Position numbers and translations under genes: made by a program. Of a DNA stretch of 19,849 nt, positions 8,194 through 15,959 are shown one piece after another. Each line of letters opens with the position of its first letter. Position 1 is the first letter of the stretch. The notes under the pieces are model-generated. The model was given only the letters and a program-made list of their open reading frames with translations. It did no database searches and was not told the DNA's origin. Source of the DNA: an uncultured Acidobacteriota bacterium (GTDB lineage: Bacteria > Acidobacteriota > JAAYUB01); assembly GCA_937925645.1 (NCBI GenBank), contig CALAMB010000378.1, positions 1-19,849 of the forward strand, written 5' to 3'.

Positions 8194-8233
8194 TTGTGCG
8201 TCTCGACGGCGCATGGCATAGAATGACTCTATG
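8194..8233 (+). promoter_or_regulatory. Possible promoter and inverted repeat before the C25 peptidase
   Basis: After the porin terminator the sequence offers a -10-like TAGAAT (8219-8224) with a poor -35 (TTGTGC, 8194-8199, spacer 19). The -10 overlaps a small inverted repeat, CATAGA (8217-8222) and TCTATG (8228-8233), five bases apart. The peptidase gene needs its own promoter here because of the terminator upstream, but the match is weak. Confidence 0.3.
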
Positions 8234-8253
8234 TTGCCGCCAGGATGGTGCTC

Positions 8254-11200
8254 ATGAGATGGACGCTGGGTGCGCTGATCATTCTGTTCCTTGTCCCGGC
8301 CTGGACGGCCGCTGAGGAACTCGTACTGGAATATCGCTTCGAGCGGCCGCGGCTGGAGCGTCACCCGGACGGCCAGGTGGACGTGCGGGTCGATGGCTGC
8401 CCCGTGTCCCTGGAGCCCGGACAGCCCATGCTACCGGTGTTCTCCGGCCGGGTGCTCCTCCCGGCGGGGCGTCGCCTGGCAGGTTTCGAATGCAAGACCG
8501 CGCCGCCGGAATTGTTGGGCCGCCCGGTCCGGGTTTCCCATTGCCCCGGCCTGTTCCCCACGGCGGTGGCAGGTCGTGAGCCCGTGGCGCCGGATCCGCG
8601 GATCTACACCGCGCCCGGGCCGTTCCCAGAGGTCCGCGCCGCGGCGGCCGGCGTGCAGTGGCTGAAGGGATACCCGGTCGCCCTCTTCACGCTGCATCCG
8701 GTGGTGTACCATCCGGCCGCCGGCGAGCTGCGCTTCATTCCCCGGATGCGGCTCGTCCTGCAACTGGCGCCGGAGTCGCCGGCCAAGGCCGCGCCCATGC
8801 GGCGCCCGCTGGCGGATGACCGGGCGGAAGTGGCGGCGCTCGTGGACAATCCCGCGACGCTGGACGGCTATGCCGTGCCGTCCGCCAAAACCCTGGACAC
8901 GGCGTGGGAATACCTGATCGTGACGAACGCCGCGCTGGAGGCCAGCTTTCAGACGCTGGCGACCCACAAGGCCGCCCGGGGCTTGAACGTCCATCTCGCC
9001 CGGATCGAGGACGTCCTGGCCGCCACGCCGGGCACCGACAACGCTCACAAGCTCCGCACGTTCATCGCCGCCGGCTACCAGGACCACGGGACCCGCTGGG
9101 TGATGCTCGGCGGCGACAGCGAAATCATCCCGTGGCGGGGCGCCTACGGCAAGGTCGGCGACACCGTGGACGCCGCCATTCCCACCGACCTCTATTTCGC
9201 CGCCCTCGACGGCGACTGGAACGCGAATGGCAACGGCCTGTTCGGCGAGCCCGCCGACGAGACCGACCTGTTCGCGGAGGTGGCGGTGGGCCGTATCGCC
9301 GCTTCCACCCCCGCGGAAGCGACCAACCAGATCCAGAAAATCATCGACTACGAAAACTCCGCGCCGCCCTTCCGCGCGCTGCTGCTGGGCGAGAAGCTCG
9401 ACGACCAGACCTGGGGCGGCGACAGCAAGGACGTCGTCTACGCCGAGATGGCCGGGGTTCCCGCCGAGCGTCTCTATGACGCACCGGATTCGTCCTGGAC
9501 CGCCGACACGCTGATCGACTCGTATTTCAACGCCGACGACACGCACATCGTCAACCACCTCGGGCACGCCAACAGCACCTACTGCCTGAAGATGTACAAC
9601 GCGGACGTCAGCCGGCTGACGAACACGAATCCGTTTTTCGTGTACAGCCAGGGCTGCTACCCGGGGAACTTCATCTACGACATGTGTTTCGCCGAGCGAA
9701 TGACCGTGGGCACAGCCGCCGCGGCGTTTGCCGTGATCATGAACACGCGCTACGGCTGGTATGCCGCCAACGGCACCAACGGCACGTCCAACGTGTTTGA
9801 CTGGGAGTTCATGCGGTCCGTGTTCGAGCAGTTCCGCCGCCAACTCGGCCTCGCCCTGAACGAATCCCGCCAGCGCCTGGCCGGCCTGGCCGGCGACGGC
9901 AGTTACCGCTGGGTCTATTTCGAGACCACGCTCTTCGGGTGCCCCGAAACCGACTTGCGCTGGACCTGCACCCCGGCCGCCGTCCGGCTCGTCCCCGACC
10001 AGCCGGCCGGCGGATTCATCGTCATGGATGGCGATGACGTGGCGCTCCGGGCCACGGTGGGCACCGACTGCGCCGGGCCGGTGAATCAGCCGCAGGTCAC
10101 CGCCCGGGTGGTGGATGCCGCGGGCACGCGGAACTTCGCCCTGCGCGACGATGGCAGCGGGGCGGACGCCGTCGCGGGTGACGGATTGTTTTCCGGACAG
10201 TGGGTGCCGGCGGGGCCAGATAACGCGCAGATCACCTATTCCGCCAGCGCGCCCGGCCTGGCCGCCGACCAGGACGTGGTTCAAGGTGAAGTCGTGGAGC
10301 GGATGGACTACCTGCTGCAGTCGCGGGCTCCGGACTGGATCGATCCGGCCGGCGGCACGGCCATCCTGGCCGGCCAGGACGACGCGGGCATGGTCGCGGC
10401 CATCGGGTTCCCGTTCAAGTTCTACGGCAAGACCTACGAGCAGGTGCTGATCTCCACGAACGGGCTGCTCCGCTTCGCCGACGCCTATGATTGGGATGCC
10501 GGCAACACGGCGATGCCAAGGCCGGAAAGTCCCAACGCGGTCATCGCGGCGCTGTGGACCGATCTGGACCTGACTGGCGTTGGCGCGGTCATCCGTTACC
10601 GGATCACGGGACAGGCGCCGGAGCGGTTGTTTGTGGTGTCCTGGTTGAACGTGGCTCATTACAACCGGGTCGGGGCGGTCACATTCCAGATAGCTCTGGA
10701 AGAATCCACCCACCGGATCTATTTCAATTACCGGGATACCGAATTCGACAATCCCGCCTATGACTTCGGCGCCGACGCCACCGTGGGGATCGAAGATTAC
10801 AACGGGACGAAAGGTATTCAGTACGCGTTCCGCGAACCCGTGGTGGAGTCCGGGCTCAGTCTCTGCTTCATGCCGGTTATCGGGCCGATGGTGGTTCAGG
10901 CCGGCTGGCAGTTCTCGGGCGGCGACGGCGACGGGATCCCGGAGCCGGGCGAGACGGTGAGCTGGCAGTTGACCCTTCAGAACATCGGCACGGAGCCGGC
11001 CGCGGACGTCACCGCCGGCCTGGCCACCGACATGCCGGAGATCCTTATCGACCCGCCGGTTCAGCCGTACGGTTCGCTGGCGGTGGGAGCCGTGGCGACC
11101 CGCGAGTTCAGCGTGACGGTGGACGACGCGTTGGCGTGCGGCACGCCGCTGGATTGGCTGCTGACCATCGGATGCCGGAACGCGGCAGACGACATCCAGC

Positions 11201-11967
11201 AGTGGGAGCAGCCGATCGCCTTGAACGCCGGCGAGGCGGTGGAACGGATCACGTTCGCCGACGACGTGGAAGCGGGCGAAGGCGGGTGGAGCCATGTGCT
11301 CGACCAGGGCGCAACCGATTGGGCTCCGGTCGCCGGGTGGGGCCATTCCCCGGTGTCCAGTTGGTTCACCCCCGGCGAGGGAAGCGTCAAGGACAACTCG
11401 CTGCTGAGCCCCTGGTTCGAGGTGCCGGACGGCGGGCAACTGAGCTTCTGGCACGACTACGACCTGGAGCCGGAGGCCGACGGCGGCGTGCTGGAGATCC
11501 GGACCGCCGCGGAGCCGTGGACCGATCTCGGTCCGGCGATGGTTGCCGGCGGCTATACGCACGAGTTGGACTTTTTCCTGCTCAACCCGCTGGGCCGGCG
11601 AGCGGCCTGGTCCGGCGACAGCCAGGGATTCATCCAGACCCGGGTGGATCTTGCCGCCTACAGCGGCCGGCGGGTCCAGATCCGCTTCCGCCTGGGCTGC
11701 GATCTGCTGGTGGGCACCGGCGGCTGGTACGTGGACGACGTCCGGATCAGCGGCAACGAATACCGCTGCATCCTGGAACCCGACGGTGACCTGGACGGCG
11801 ACGGCCGGTCCGATGCCCGGGATCTGGCCCTTTTGTTGCACCTGATCGTGGGCAACCTCGCGCCCGGTGTGCCGCCCTGCCTCCGGCCGGACATGGGCGA
11901 TCTCAATCGTTCCGGAACGCTTGATGCGCTGGATTGCCGTTTGTTGGCCGGCCGGTTGGCGGAGTAA
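8254..11967 (+). CDS. Secreted gingipain-like (C25) cysteine peptidase with C-terminal dockerin
   Basis: 1237 residues from ATG 8254, chosen because AGGA lies 8 bases upstream; ATG 8245 adds three residues but has no ribosome binding site. A signal peptide covers about 1-20 (ending near AWTAAEE). Residues about 21-215 resemble a C25 propeptide. The caspase-like peptidase domain (about 218-570) carries the likely catalytic pair His438 (NHLGHANS) and Cys468 (YSQGCYPGNF). Downstream are beta-sandwich modules: an Ig-like region (about 575-690), a region around 730-860 with the STNGLLRF and LWTDLDLTG motifs, a CARDB-like stretch with SGGDGDGIPEPGE (about 885-990), and a MAM/immune-inhibitor-A-like sandwich (about 1000-1160, ending GWYVDDVRISG). 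The C-terminus is a dockerin type I pair of calcium loops (D1179 LDGDG and D1216 LNRSG). It probably digests external protein. No cohesin is encoded here. Domain borders are approximate. Confidence 0.88.
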   Translation: MRWTLGALIILFLVPAWTAAEELVLEYRFERPRLERHPDGQVDVRVDGCPVSLEPGQPMLPVFSGRVLLPAGRRLAGFECKTAPPELLGRPVRVSHCPGLFPTAVAGREPVAPDPRIYTAPGPFPEVRAAAAGVQWLKGYPVALFTLHPVVYHPAAGELRFIPRMRLVLQLAPESPAKAAPMRRPLADDRAEVAALVDNPATLDGYAVPSAKTLDTAWEYLIVTNAALEASFQTLATHKAARGLNVHLARIEDVLAATPGTDNAHKLRTFIAAGYQDHGTRWVMLGGDSEIIPWRGAYGKVGDTVDAAIPTDLYFAALDGDWNANGNGLFGEPADETDLFAEVAVGRIAASTPAEATNQIQKIIDYENSAPPFRALLLGEKLDDQTWGGDSKDVVYAEMAGVPAERLYDAPDSSWTADTLIDSYFNADDTHIVNHLGHANSTYCLKMYNADVSRLTNTNPFFVYSQGCYPGNFIYDMCFAERMTVGTAAAAFAVIMNTRYGWYAANGTNGTSNVFDWEFMRSVFEQFRRQLGLALNESRQRLAGLAGDGSYRWVYFETTLFGCPETDLRWTCTPAAVRLVPDQPAGGFIVMDGDDVALRATVGTDCAGPVNQPQVTARVVDAAGTRNFALRDDGSGADAVAGDGLFSGQWVPAGPDNAQITYSASAPGLAADQDVVQGEVVERMDYLLQSRAPDWIDPAGGTAILAGQDDAGMVAAIGFPFKFYGKTYEQVLISTNGLLRFADAYDWDAGNTAMPRPESPNAVIAALWTDLDLTGVGAVIRYRITGQAPERLFVVSWLNVAHYNRVGAVTFQIALEESTHRIYFNYRDTEFDNPAYDFGADATVGIEDYNGTKGIQYAFREPVVESGLSLCFMPVIGPMVVQAGWQFSGGDGDGIPEPGETVSWQLTLQNIGTEPAADVTAGLATDMPEILIDPPVQPYGSLAVGAVATREFSVTVDDALACGTPLDWLLTIGCRNAADDIQQWEQPIALNAGEAVERITFADDVEAGEGGWSHVLDQGATDWAPVAGWGHSPVSSWFTPGEGSVKDNSLLSPWFEVPDGGQLSFWHDYDLEPEADGGVLEIRTAAEPWTDLGPAMVAGGYTHELDFFLLNPLGRRAAWSGDSQGFIQTRVDLAAYSGRRVQIRFRLGCDLLVGTGGWYVDDVRISGNEYRCILEPDGDLDGDGRSDARDLALLLHLIVGNLAPGVPPCLRPDMGDLNRSGTLDALDCRLLAGRLAE

Positions 11968-12006
11968 ATCCGATGCCGGACGCGATGGCGAGCCGGCGCC
12001 CGCGGC

Positions 12007-12426
12007 TCATTCTCCGATGATTTTGATCAGGACCCGCTTGCGGCGGCGCCCGTCGAACTCGCCGTAGAAAATCTGCTCCCAGGGGCCGAAATCCAGCCTC
12101 CCCCCGCTGATGGCCACGACCACTTCCCGCCCCATGATCTGGCGCTTGAGATGCGCGTCGCCGTTGTCCTCGCCCGTCCGGTTGTGGCGGTAGCGCGCGA
12201 CGGGGGCGTGGGGGGCGAGCTGTTCCAGCCAGTCCTGGTAATCCTGGTGCAGGCCCGGCTCGTCGTCGTTGATGAAGACGGAGGCGGTGATGTGCATCGC
12301 GTTGATCAGGCAGAGGCCCTCCTGAACGCCGCTGGCGCGGACGGCCTCCTCCACCTGCGGGGTGATGTTCAGGAGGGCGACGCGGGCCGGGGTCTGAAAG
12401 GTCAGTTCCTGTCGATGGTGGCGCAT
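12007..12426 (-). CDS. yjbQ: YjbQ / UPF0047 family protein
   Basis: 139 residues, the full length of the YjbQ (UPF0047) family. Family hallmarks are the [27 protein letters not shown] segment (split here: [10 protein letters not shown], then [13 protein letters not shown]), the [11 protein letters not shown] segment, and [13 protein letters not shown] near the C-terminus with conserved His and acidic residues. Members are annotated as secondary thiamine-phosphate synthases because Escherichia coli YjbQ can replace ThiE weakly; the true role is not settled. It lies 16 bases downstream of the kinase gene on the same strand and may share its transcript. Its own ribosome binding site is a modest GGAG before ATG 12426. 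It converges on the peptidase gene with 39 bases between and no clear terminator. Confidence 0.92.
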   Translation of the reverse strand: MRHHRQELTFQTPARVALLNITPQVEEAVRASGVQEGLCLINAMHITASVFINDDEPGLHQDYQDWLEQLAPHAPVARYRHNRTGEDNGDAHLKRQIMGREVVVAISGGRLDFGPWEQIFYGEFDGRRRKRVLIKIIGE

Positions 12427-12442
12427 GGCGGTCTCCGGGAGG

Positions 12443-14476
12443 TCAGTTCTGCGGACGGGCGGCGGCCTTCAGCTCCTCGAACAGGGCGGCGGCGGAGGGA
12501 TAGCGGAGCTGGCGGTCTTTCTCGAGGCATTTCAGGACGATTCGCTCCAGTTCGACGGGGAGCGACGGGTTGTAGGACCGGATCGGCACGGGCGGGGTGA
12601 CCAGATGGTGGTGCAGGATGCCGTCCACGGGGTAGGGCAGCATGCCGGTGAGCATCTCGTGAAAGGTGATCCCGAACGAATAGATGTCGCAGCGCTCGTC
12701 TACGGGTGAGCCCTGCAACTGCTCCGGCGAGATGTACTTGGGGGTGCCCATGACCACGTCGGACGATTGGCCGGGCAGTTCGTGGAAGAGGCGGGCGATG
12801 CCGAAATCGGTGAGCTTGACGATCTTGTCGTCGCTGAGCATGATGTTGGCCGGCTTGATGTCCTGGTGGATGACGCCGTTGCGGTGAGCATAGGACAAGG
12901 CCTGCAGCATGTGCCGGGCGACGTATAGGGACAGCTTCAGCGACAGGGCGCCTTTGACCTCGAGCAGCCGCTCGACGGTGGTGCCGCGGATGAACTCCAT
13001 CACGATGAAGTAGGCGTTATCGGCCTTGATGATGTCGTGGATGGCCACGATGTTGGGATGGTTAAGCTTGGCGATGGCCTTGGCCTCCGAAAAGAAGGCC
13101 TGCAGGCGGGCCGGATCCCGGGAGACCGTCACGGGCAGCTTTTTCAGGGCGACGGTGCGGTCGAGGATCTTGTCGCGCGCGCTGTAGACGATGCCGGCGC
13201 CGCCGCGGCCGATTTCCTCCAGCTCGGTGTAGCGCTCCCCCAGCCGGATCAGAAAATCGTCCGACAGCCCGGCGTCCTTGGCGGCGGCATCCTGGTCCAG
13301 CATCGCTTTCATCGAATCGGGCTCGCTGGTCTTGTGGTCGATCGCGTCGATACGCTCGTCGACGTTCATGAAAAACGGCCGGAGACTCTGCACCCGCGCG
13401 AACACGTCGCGGGCATGCTTGAGCCGGCCGAGTTTCTCGAGACAGAGGCCCATCTGAAAAAATTCTTCCAGGTTGGCGTCGGCGGGTTTCACCCGCTTGA
13501 AGTACTCGACGTAGTGTTTCAGCGATTCCTGGTAGCGCTCGCTGTGGAAGTGAAGCCGGGCCATGATCACCAGGCTGTCGGTGTACTGCTTGTGATCGGC
13601 GGTGATCCTGGACAGGATTTTCAGCGCCGCCTCGGTCTCCCCCGCGGCCAGCAGCAATTCCGCCGCCCGGATGAAGTTGCCCCCCTGCGTGTAGTGCTGC
13701 ACCGCTCCGGGAATGTCCCGGGCGGTTTCGCAGAAGGCGGCCGCCTTCAGCGGCAGACCCAACTGGTCGGCCAGCTGGACGATCTTCTGGCAGCGCTCCC
13801 GGAGCTGCTCCGGCGGATAGAGACTCTGGAGGTCGCGCAGGTGCGTTTCGTGGCACGCCAGCGCGCTCGCCTTGTCGTCGGCCTTCTGATAGTACTTGGC
13901 GGCCTTTTCCCATTCCTGCCGCTGGTAGAAGTACTGGCCCGCCGCGGCGTACGCCCGGCGCGCCTGTTCCGGCTGGCCCATCTCCTCGTACAGCTCGCCG
14001 GCGCGGGCGAGGCTTTCGTCGCCCAGGCGCTCCAGCATGCGCGCCGCCATGTGGTACTGGCGGCGCTGGCGGTAGATTTCCGCCGCCCGGTCCCACCGGC
14101 CGATCTGCTTGTACACGCGCAGGGCCTGACGAAGTCTGCCTTCCCGCATCAGCGTGTCCGCTTGCAGCTCGAGCGGCAGGTGACGGAGGTGCTCGTCCCG
14201 ACCCGACAGGAGGACGTATTCCAGATAGAAACAGATGGCGGTCAACACCAGCGATCCGATGAACAGCAGGCTCGGGTGAACCGATTCGCGCAATTGGATG
14301 AGCCAGAGGGCGGCCCCGGCCAGGGTCGACCGGCTGAGCACTCCGAGAAAGGAATCGAAAATGTCCCTTAACAGCGCGACGGAGAATGCCAGCGTGATGC
14401 TGTACAGCAACAGGAAGATCGACACCATGAACAGGATGGTGACGACGACTACCAATAGGTGATGCTTGAATCTCAT
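12443..14476 (-). CDS. Membrane-anchored TPR protein with C-terminal Hanks-type Ser/Thr kinase
   Basis: 677 residues. The N-terminus has hydrophobic segments at about 7-36 and 69-91, so the protein is inner-membrane bound. Residues about 95-370 are helical TPR-like repeats (for example [18 protein letters not shown]). Residues about 416-672 form a protein kinase: Gly-rich loop GRGGAG (424-429), ATP-binding Lys445 in VALKK, Glu464, catalytic loop HQDIKPAN with Asp539, Lys541 and Asn544, DFG at 557-559, and SPEQ in place of APE. The HRD Arg is Gln (Q538). Most bacterial kinases of this class put the kinase at the N-terminus with sensor or TPR regions behind a transmembrane helix; here the order is reversed. 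Target and signal are unknown. It has no obvious ribosome binding site. The methyltransferase gene is 28 bases upstream on the same strand, suggesting coexpression. Confidence 0.92.
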   Translation of the reverse strand: MRFKHHLLVVVVTILFMVSIFLLLYSITLAFSVALLRDIFDSFLGVLSRSTLAGAALWLIQLRESVHPSLLFIGSLVLTAICFYLEYVLLSGRDEHLRHLPLELQADTLMREGRLRQALRVYKQIGRWDRAAEIYRQRRQYHMAARMLERLGDESLARAGELYEEMGQPEQARRAYAAAGQYFYQRQEWEKAAKYYQKADDKASALACHETHLRDLQSLYPPEQLRERCQKIVQLADQLGLPLKAAAFCETARDIPGAVQHYTQGGNFIRAAELLLAAGETEAALKILSRITADHKQYTDSLVIMARLHFHSERYQESLKHYVEYFKRVKPADANLEEFFQMGLCLEKLGRLKHARDVFARVQSLRPFFMNVDERIDAIDHKTSEPDSMKAMLDQDAAAKDAGLSDDFLIRLGERYTELEEIGRGGAGIVYSARDKILDRTVALKKLPVTVSRDPARLQAFFSEAKAIAKLNHPNIVAIHDIIKADNAYFIVMEFIRGTTVERLLEVKGALSLKLSLYVARHMLQALSYAHRNGVIHQDIKPANIMLSDDKIVKLTDFGIARLFHELPGQSSDVVMGTPKYISPEQLQGSPVDERCDIYSFGITFHEMLTGMLPYPVDGILHHHLVTPPVPIRSYNPSLPVELERIVLKCLEKDRQLRYPSAAALFEELKAAARPQN

Positions 14477-14504
14477 CGGTTCATCACGCCGGACTGTGCG
14501 GCGG

Positions 14505-15149
14505 TCAGTATTTCAGCCCGGTCAGCAGTCGGATGTAGCCGCGCATATAATACCATGCCCGAAAATCGGCGAACCGGTAATCGGCGAGAATGGTGCGCCA
14601 GTCGCGGGCGATGAAATCCCGGGCCGGCTCGCATTCGAACCGTTGGAACAGCTGCCGCGCCAGGGGATTGAAGGTGGCCAGGTCGCGTTCGTTCCAGTCG
14701 AGGATGCACAGGCAGCTGTCCTCGGCCAAAAACTCGCCGGCGTTCTGGATGACCAGAATGCGCTGGTATTGTTCGAGTCCGTGCAGGACAAAGGAAATCA
14801 GGACCCGGTCGAAACGCCCGGCGAGGTCAAGCGGACCCTCGATGCGCCGGTCCAGCAGTTCCAGGTTGGGAAATTTCGCGGCCCGTCGCCGGAAACGGTC
14901 CTGCATCTCCGGGCCGATCTCGACGCCGACGATCCGGCCCGCGGGTCCGGTCCGCCGGGCCATCAGGGCGGCCAACCGGCCGGTTCCCGCGCCCAGGTCG
15001 AGGATCCGCTCGCCGGGCCGGATGGCCAGGTCGTCCATCACCCGCTGCAGGAAACGACGGTAGTAGCCGGCGCAGGCCAGGTCCAGCAACCGGTCGTAAT
15101 GGCGGGCCGCGAAGCCGGTGAGTTCAATTTTGGGTTTTCGCGTCACCAT
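14505..15149 (-). CDS. Class I SAM-dependent methyltransferase
   Basis: 214 residues from ATG 15149. A longer frame to 15203 would run into the tRNA-Ala gene and is rejected. The Rossmann-fold SAM site is clear: motif I ILDLGAGTGRLA (residues 49-60), an acidic motif II in GVEIGPEM, and a post-motif helix after FDRVLISFVLHGL. The C-terminal part (about 140-214) is rich in aromatic and charged residues and carries no recognised substrate motif. Substrate is unknown; it resembles the broad small-molecule or quinone-type methyltransferase group (Methyltransf_11/25-like). No good Shine-Dalgarno is visible before the chosen start, which lowers certainty on the first codon. It is followed by the kinase gene on the same strand. 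Confidence 0.8.
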   Translation of the reverse strand: MVTRKPKIELTGFAARHYDRLLDLACAGYYRRFLQRVMDDLAIRPGERILDLGAGTGRLAALMARRTGPAGRIVGVEIGPEMQDRFRRRAAKFPNLELLDRRIEGPLDLAGRFDRVLISFVLHGLEQYQRILVIQNAGEFLAEDSCLCILDWNERDLATFNPLARQLFQRFECEPARDFIARDWRTILADYRFADFRAWYYMRGYIRLLTGLKY

Positions 15150-15157
15150 GTCGGTCC

Positions 15158-15184
15158 AAATGAGAAACGACCCTTGCGGGCCGT
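15158..15184 (-). terminator. Possible terminator after tRNA-Ala
   Basis: On the minus strand a 7-bp stem (15178-15184 with 15167-15173, one G-U pair) closes on a GCAA tetraloop and is followed by TTCTCATTT. It sits between the tRNA 3' end and the methyltransferase start. The tail is only moderately T-rich, so termination may be partial. Confidence 0.4.
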
Positions 15185-15192
15185 TCGAAAAA

Positions 15193-15268
15193 TGGTGGAG
15201 CAAGGGGGTCTCGAACCCCCGACCTCGGCATTGCGAACGCCGCGCTCTTCCAACTGAGCTATTGCCCC
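15193..15268 (-). tRNA. tRNA-Ala (anticodon CGC)
   Basis: A 76-nt cloverleaf on the minus strand with the CCA end encoded (15193-15195). The acceptor stem GGGGCAA/TTGCTCC contains the G3:U70 pair that identifies alanine tRNAs. The anticodon loop TTCGCAA gives anticodon CGC (15233-15235), reading GCG codons, which suits this GC-rich genome. The T-arm contains GGTTCGAGACC. Confidence 0.96.
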
Positions 15269-15283
15269 ATAATTTAAGGCGGA

Positions 15284-15312
15284 ATCATAGCCAAGAAACA
15301 TGGCGAAAGCAA
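15284..15312 (-). promoter_or_regulatory. Sigma-70-type promoter for tRNA-Ala
   Basis: Minus strand: -35 TTGCTT (15307-15312), 17-bp spacer, -10 TATGAT (15284-15289). The -10 lies 15 bases before the mature tRNA 5' end, so the 5' leader would be only a few bases. Confidence 0.6.
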
Positions 15313-15343
15313 GTGTTTTGTCGATGACGGTTTGCCGCCGGAT

Positions 15344-15793
15344 TCAAGGGGCTGCGGGCGGCGCGCCGGCCGGGCCGGACGTTGAATCCCCGGCGCCGCC
15401 GGCCACGGCCAGGAACAGGCCGGAGGCCTCAGCCAGCCGCTCCCCCCGGCTGTTCACGATCCAGCCCCGCGTCAGGATCCGGCGGCCGGAGACCTTGTCC
15501 ACCTCGGCTTCCACCCGGAGGCGTTCGCCGACCGGCGCCGGCCGGCGGAAGGCCACCTCCATCCGGGCGGTGGCCGCGCGGCCGCCGCCGGCCCGCTGCG
15601 CGGCATGAGCCATCAACTCGTCGAGCAGGGTGGCCAGCAAGCCCCCGTGCACGGTGTGCCGGTAGCCCTGGTAATGTTCGGGCATCGCGCACTCGGCGAA
15701 CACCCGGCCGGTGGCCGTGTCGCGCTCGATCCGCAGGCGCAGGCCGTGCGGATTGTCCGTCCCGCAACAAAAACAGAAATTGTCCCGTTCCAT
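15344..15793 (-). CDS. PaaI-type hotdog-fold thioesterase
   Basis: 149 residues from ATG 15793, chosen over an upstream in-frame ATG (15829) because AGGAGT (15799-15804) is correctly spaced and the promoter -10 overlaps the region further upstream. The N-terminus carries FCFCCGTDNPHGLRL, a Cys-rich start common in this 4HBT subgroup. The hotdog active-site segment is HTVHGGLLATLLDELMAHAA, with HGG and a downstream acidic residue. VAFRRPAPVGERL matches the family's central strand pair. It probably hydrolyses an acyl-CoA; the acyl group is unknown. The tail after about 135 is Gly/Ala/Pro-rich and likely disordered. It is divergent from the repeat-protein gene. Confidence 0.88.
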   Translation of the reverse strand: MERDNFCFCCGTDNPHGLRLRIERDTATGRVFAECAMPEHYQGYRHTVHGGLLATLLDELMAHAAQRAGGGRAATARMEVAFRRPAPVGERLRVEAEVDKVSGRRILTRGWIVNSRGERLAEASGLFLAVAGGAGDSTSGPAGAPPAAP

Positions 15794-15820
15794 CGCGGAC
15801 TCCTGAACCAAGAACATTAA

Positions 15821-15826
15821 ATTATA
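15821..15826 (-). promoter_or_regulatory. -10 box of the thioesterase gene
   Basis: A perfect TATAAT on the minus strand, 27 bases before the chosen start codon. The -35 at 17-bp spacing (CAGCAA) is poor. The core still looks real given its rarity in this GC-rich DNA. Confidence 0.5.
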
Positions 15827-15959
15827 CACGCTCCGGCGCTCAATTGCTGGAAATCCTGCCTGTTCCGAAACCGGCGGTGAGATATGCTATCATTTCATTA
15901 TTATCAGGCGGCCGTGCGTCCGCGGACGTCATCACCGCCGTACTTTTAAGGAGGATGCT

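Noticed and set aside
8431..11841. 1136-residue open frame on the minus strand opposite the C25 peptidase
   Set aside because: Same shadow effect; rich in Arg/Gly/Val/His with no domain, while the plus-strand protein has a signal peptide, catalytic motifs and a dockerin.
13037..14371. 444-residue plus-strand open frame opposite the kinase
   Set aside because: The minus-strand kinase has every kinase motif; this frame shows none of its own.
15150..15203. Longer N-terminus for the methyltransferase
   Set aside because: The extension would begin inside the tRNA-Ala acceptor region; ATG 15149 is the first start clear of the tRNA.
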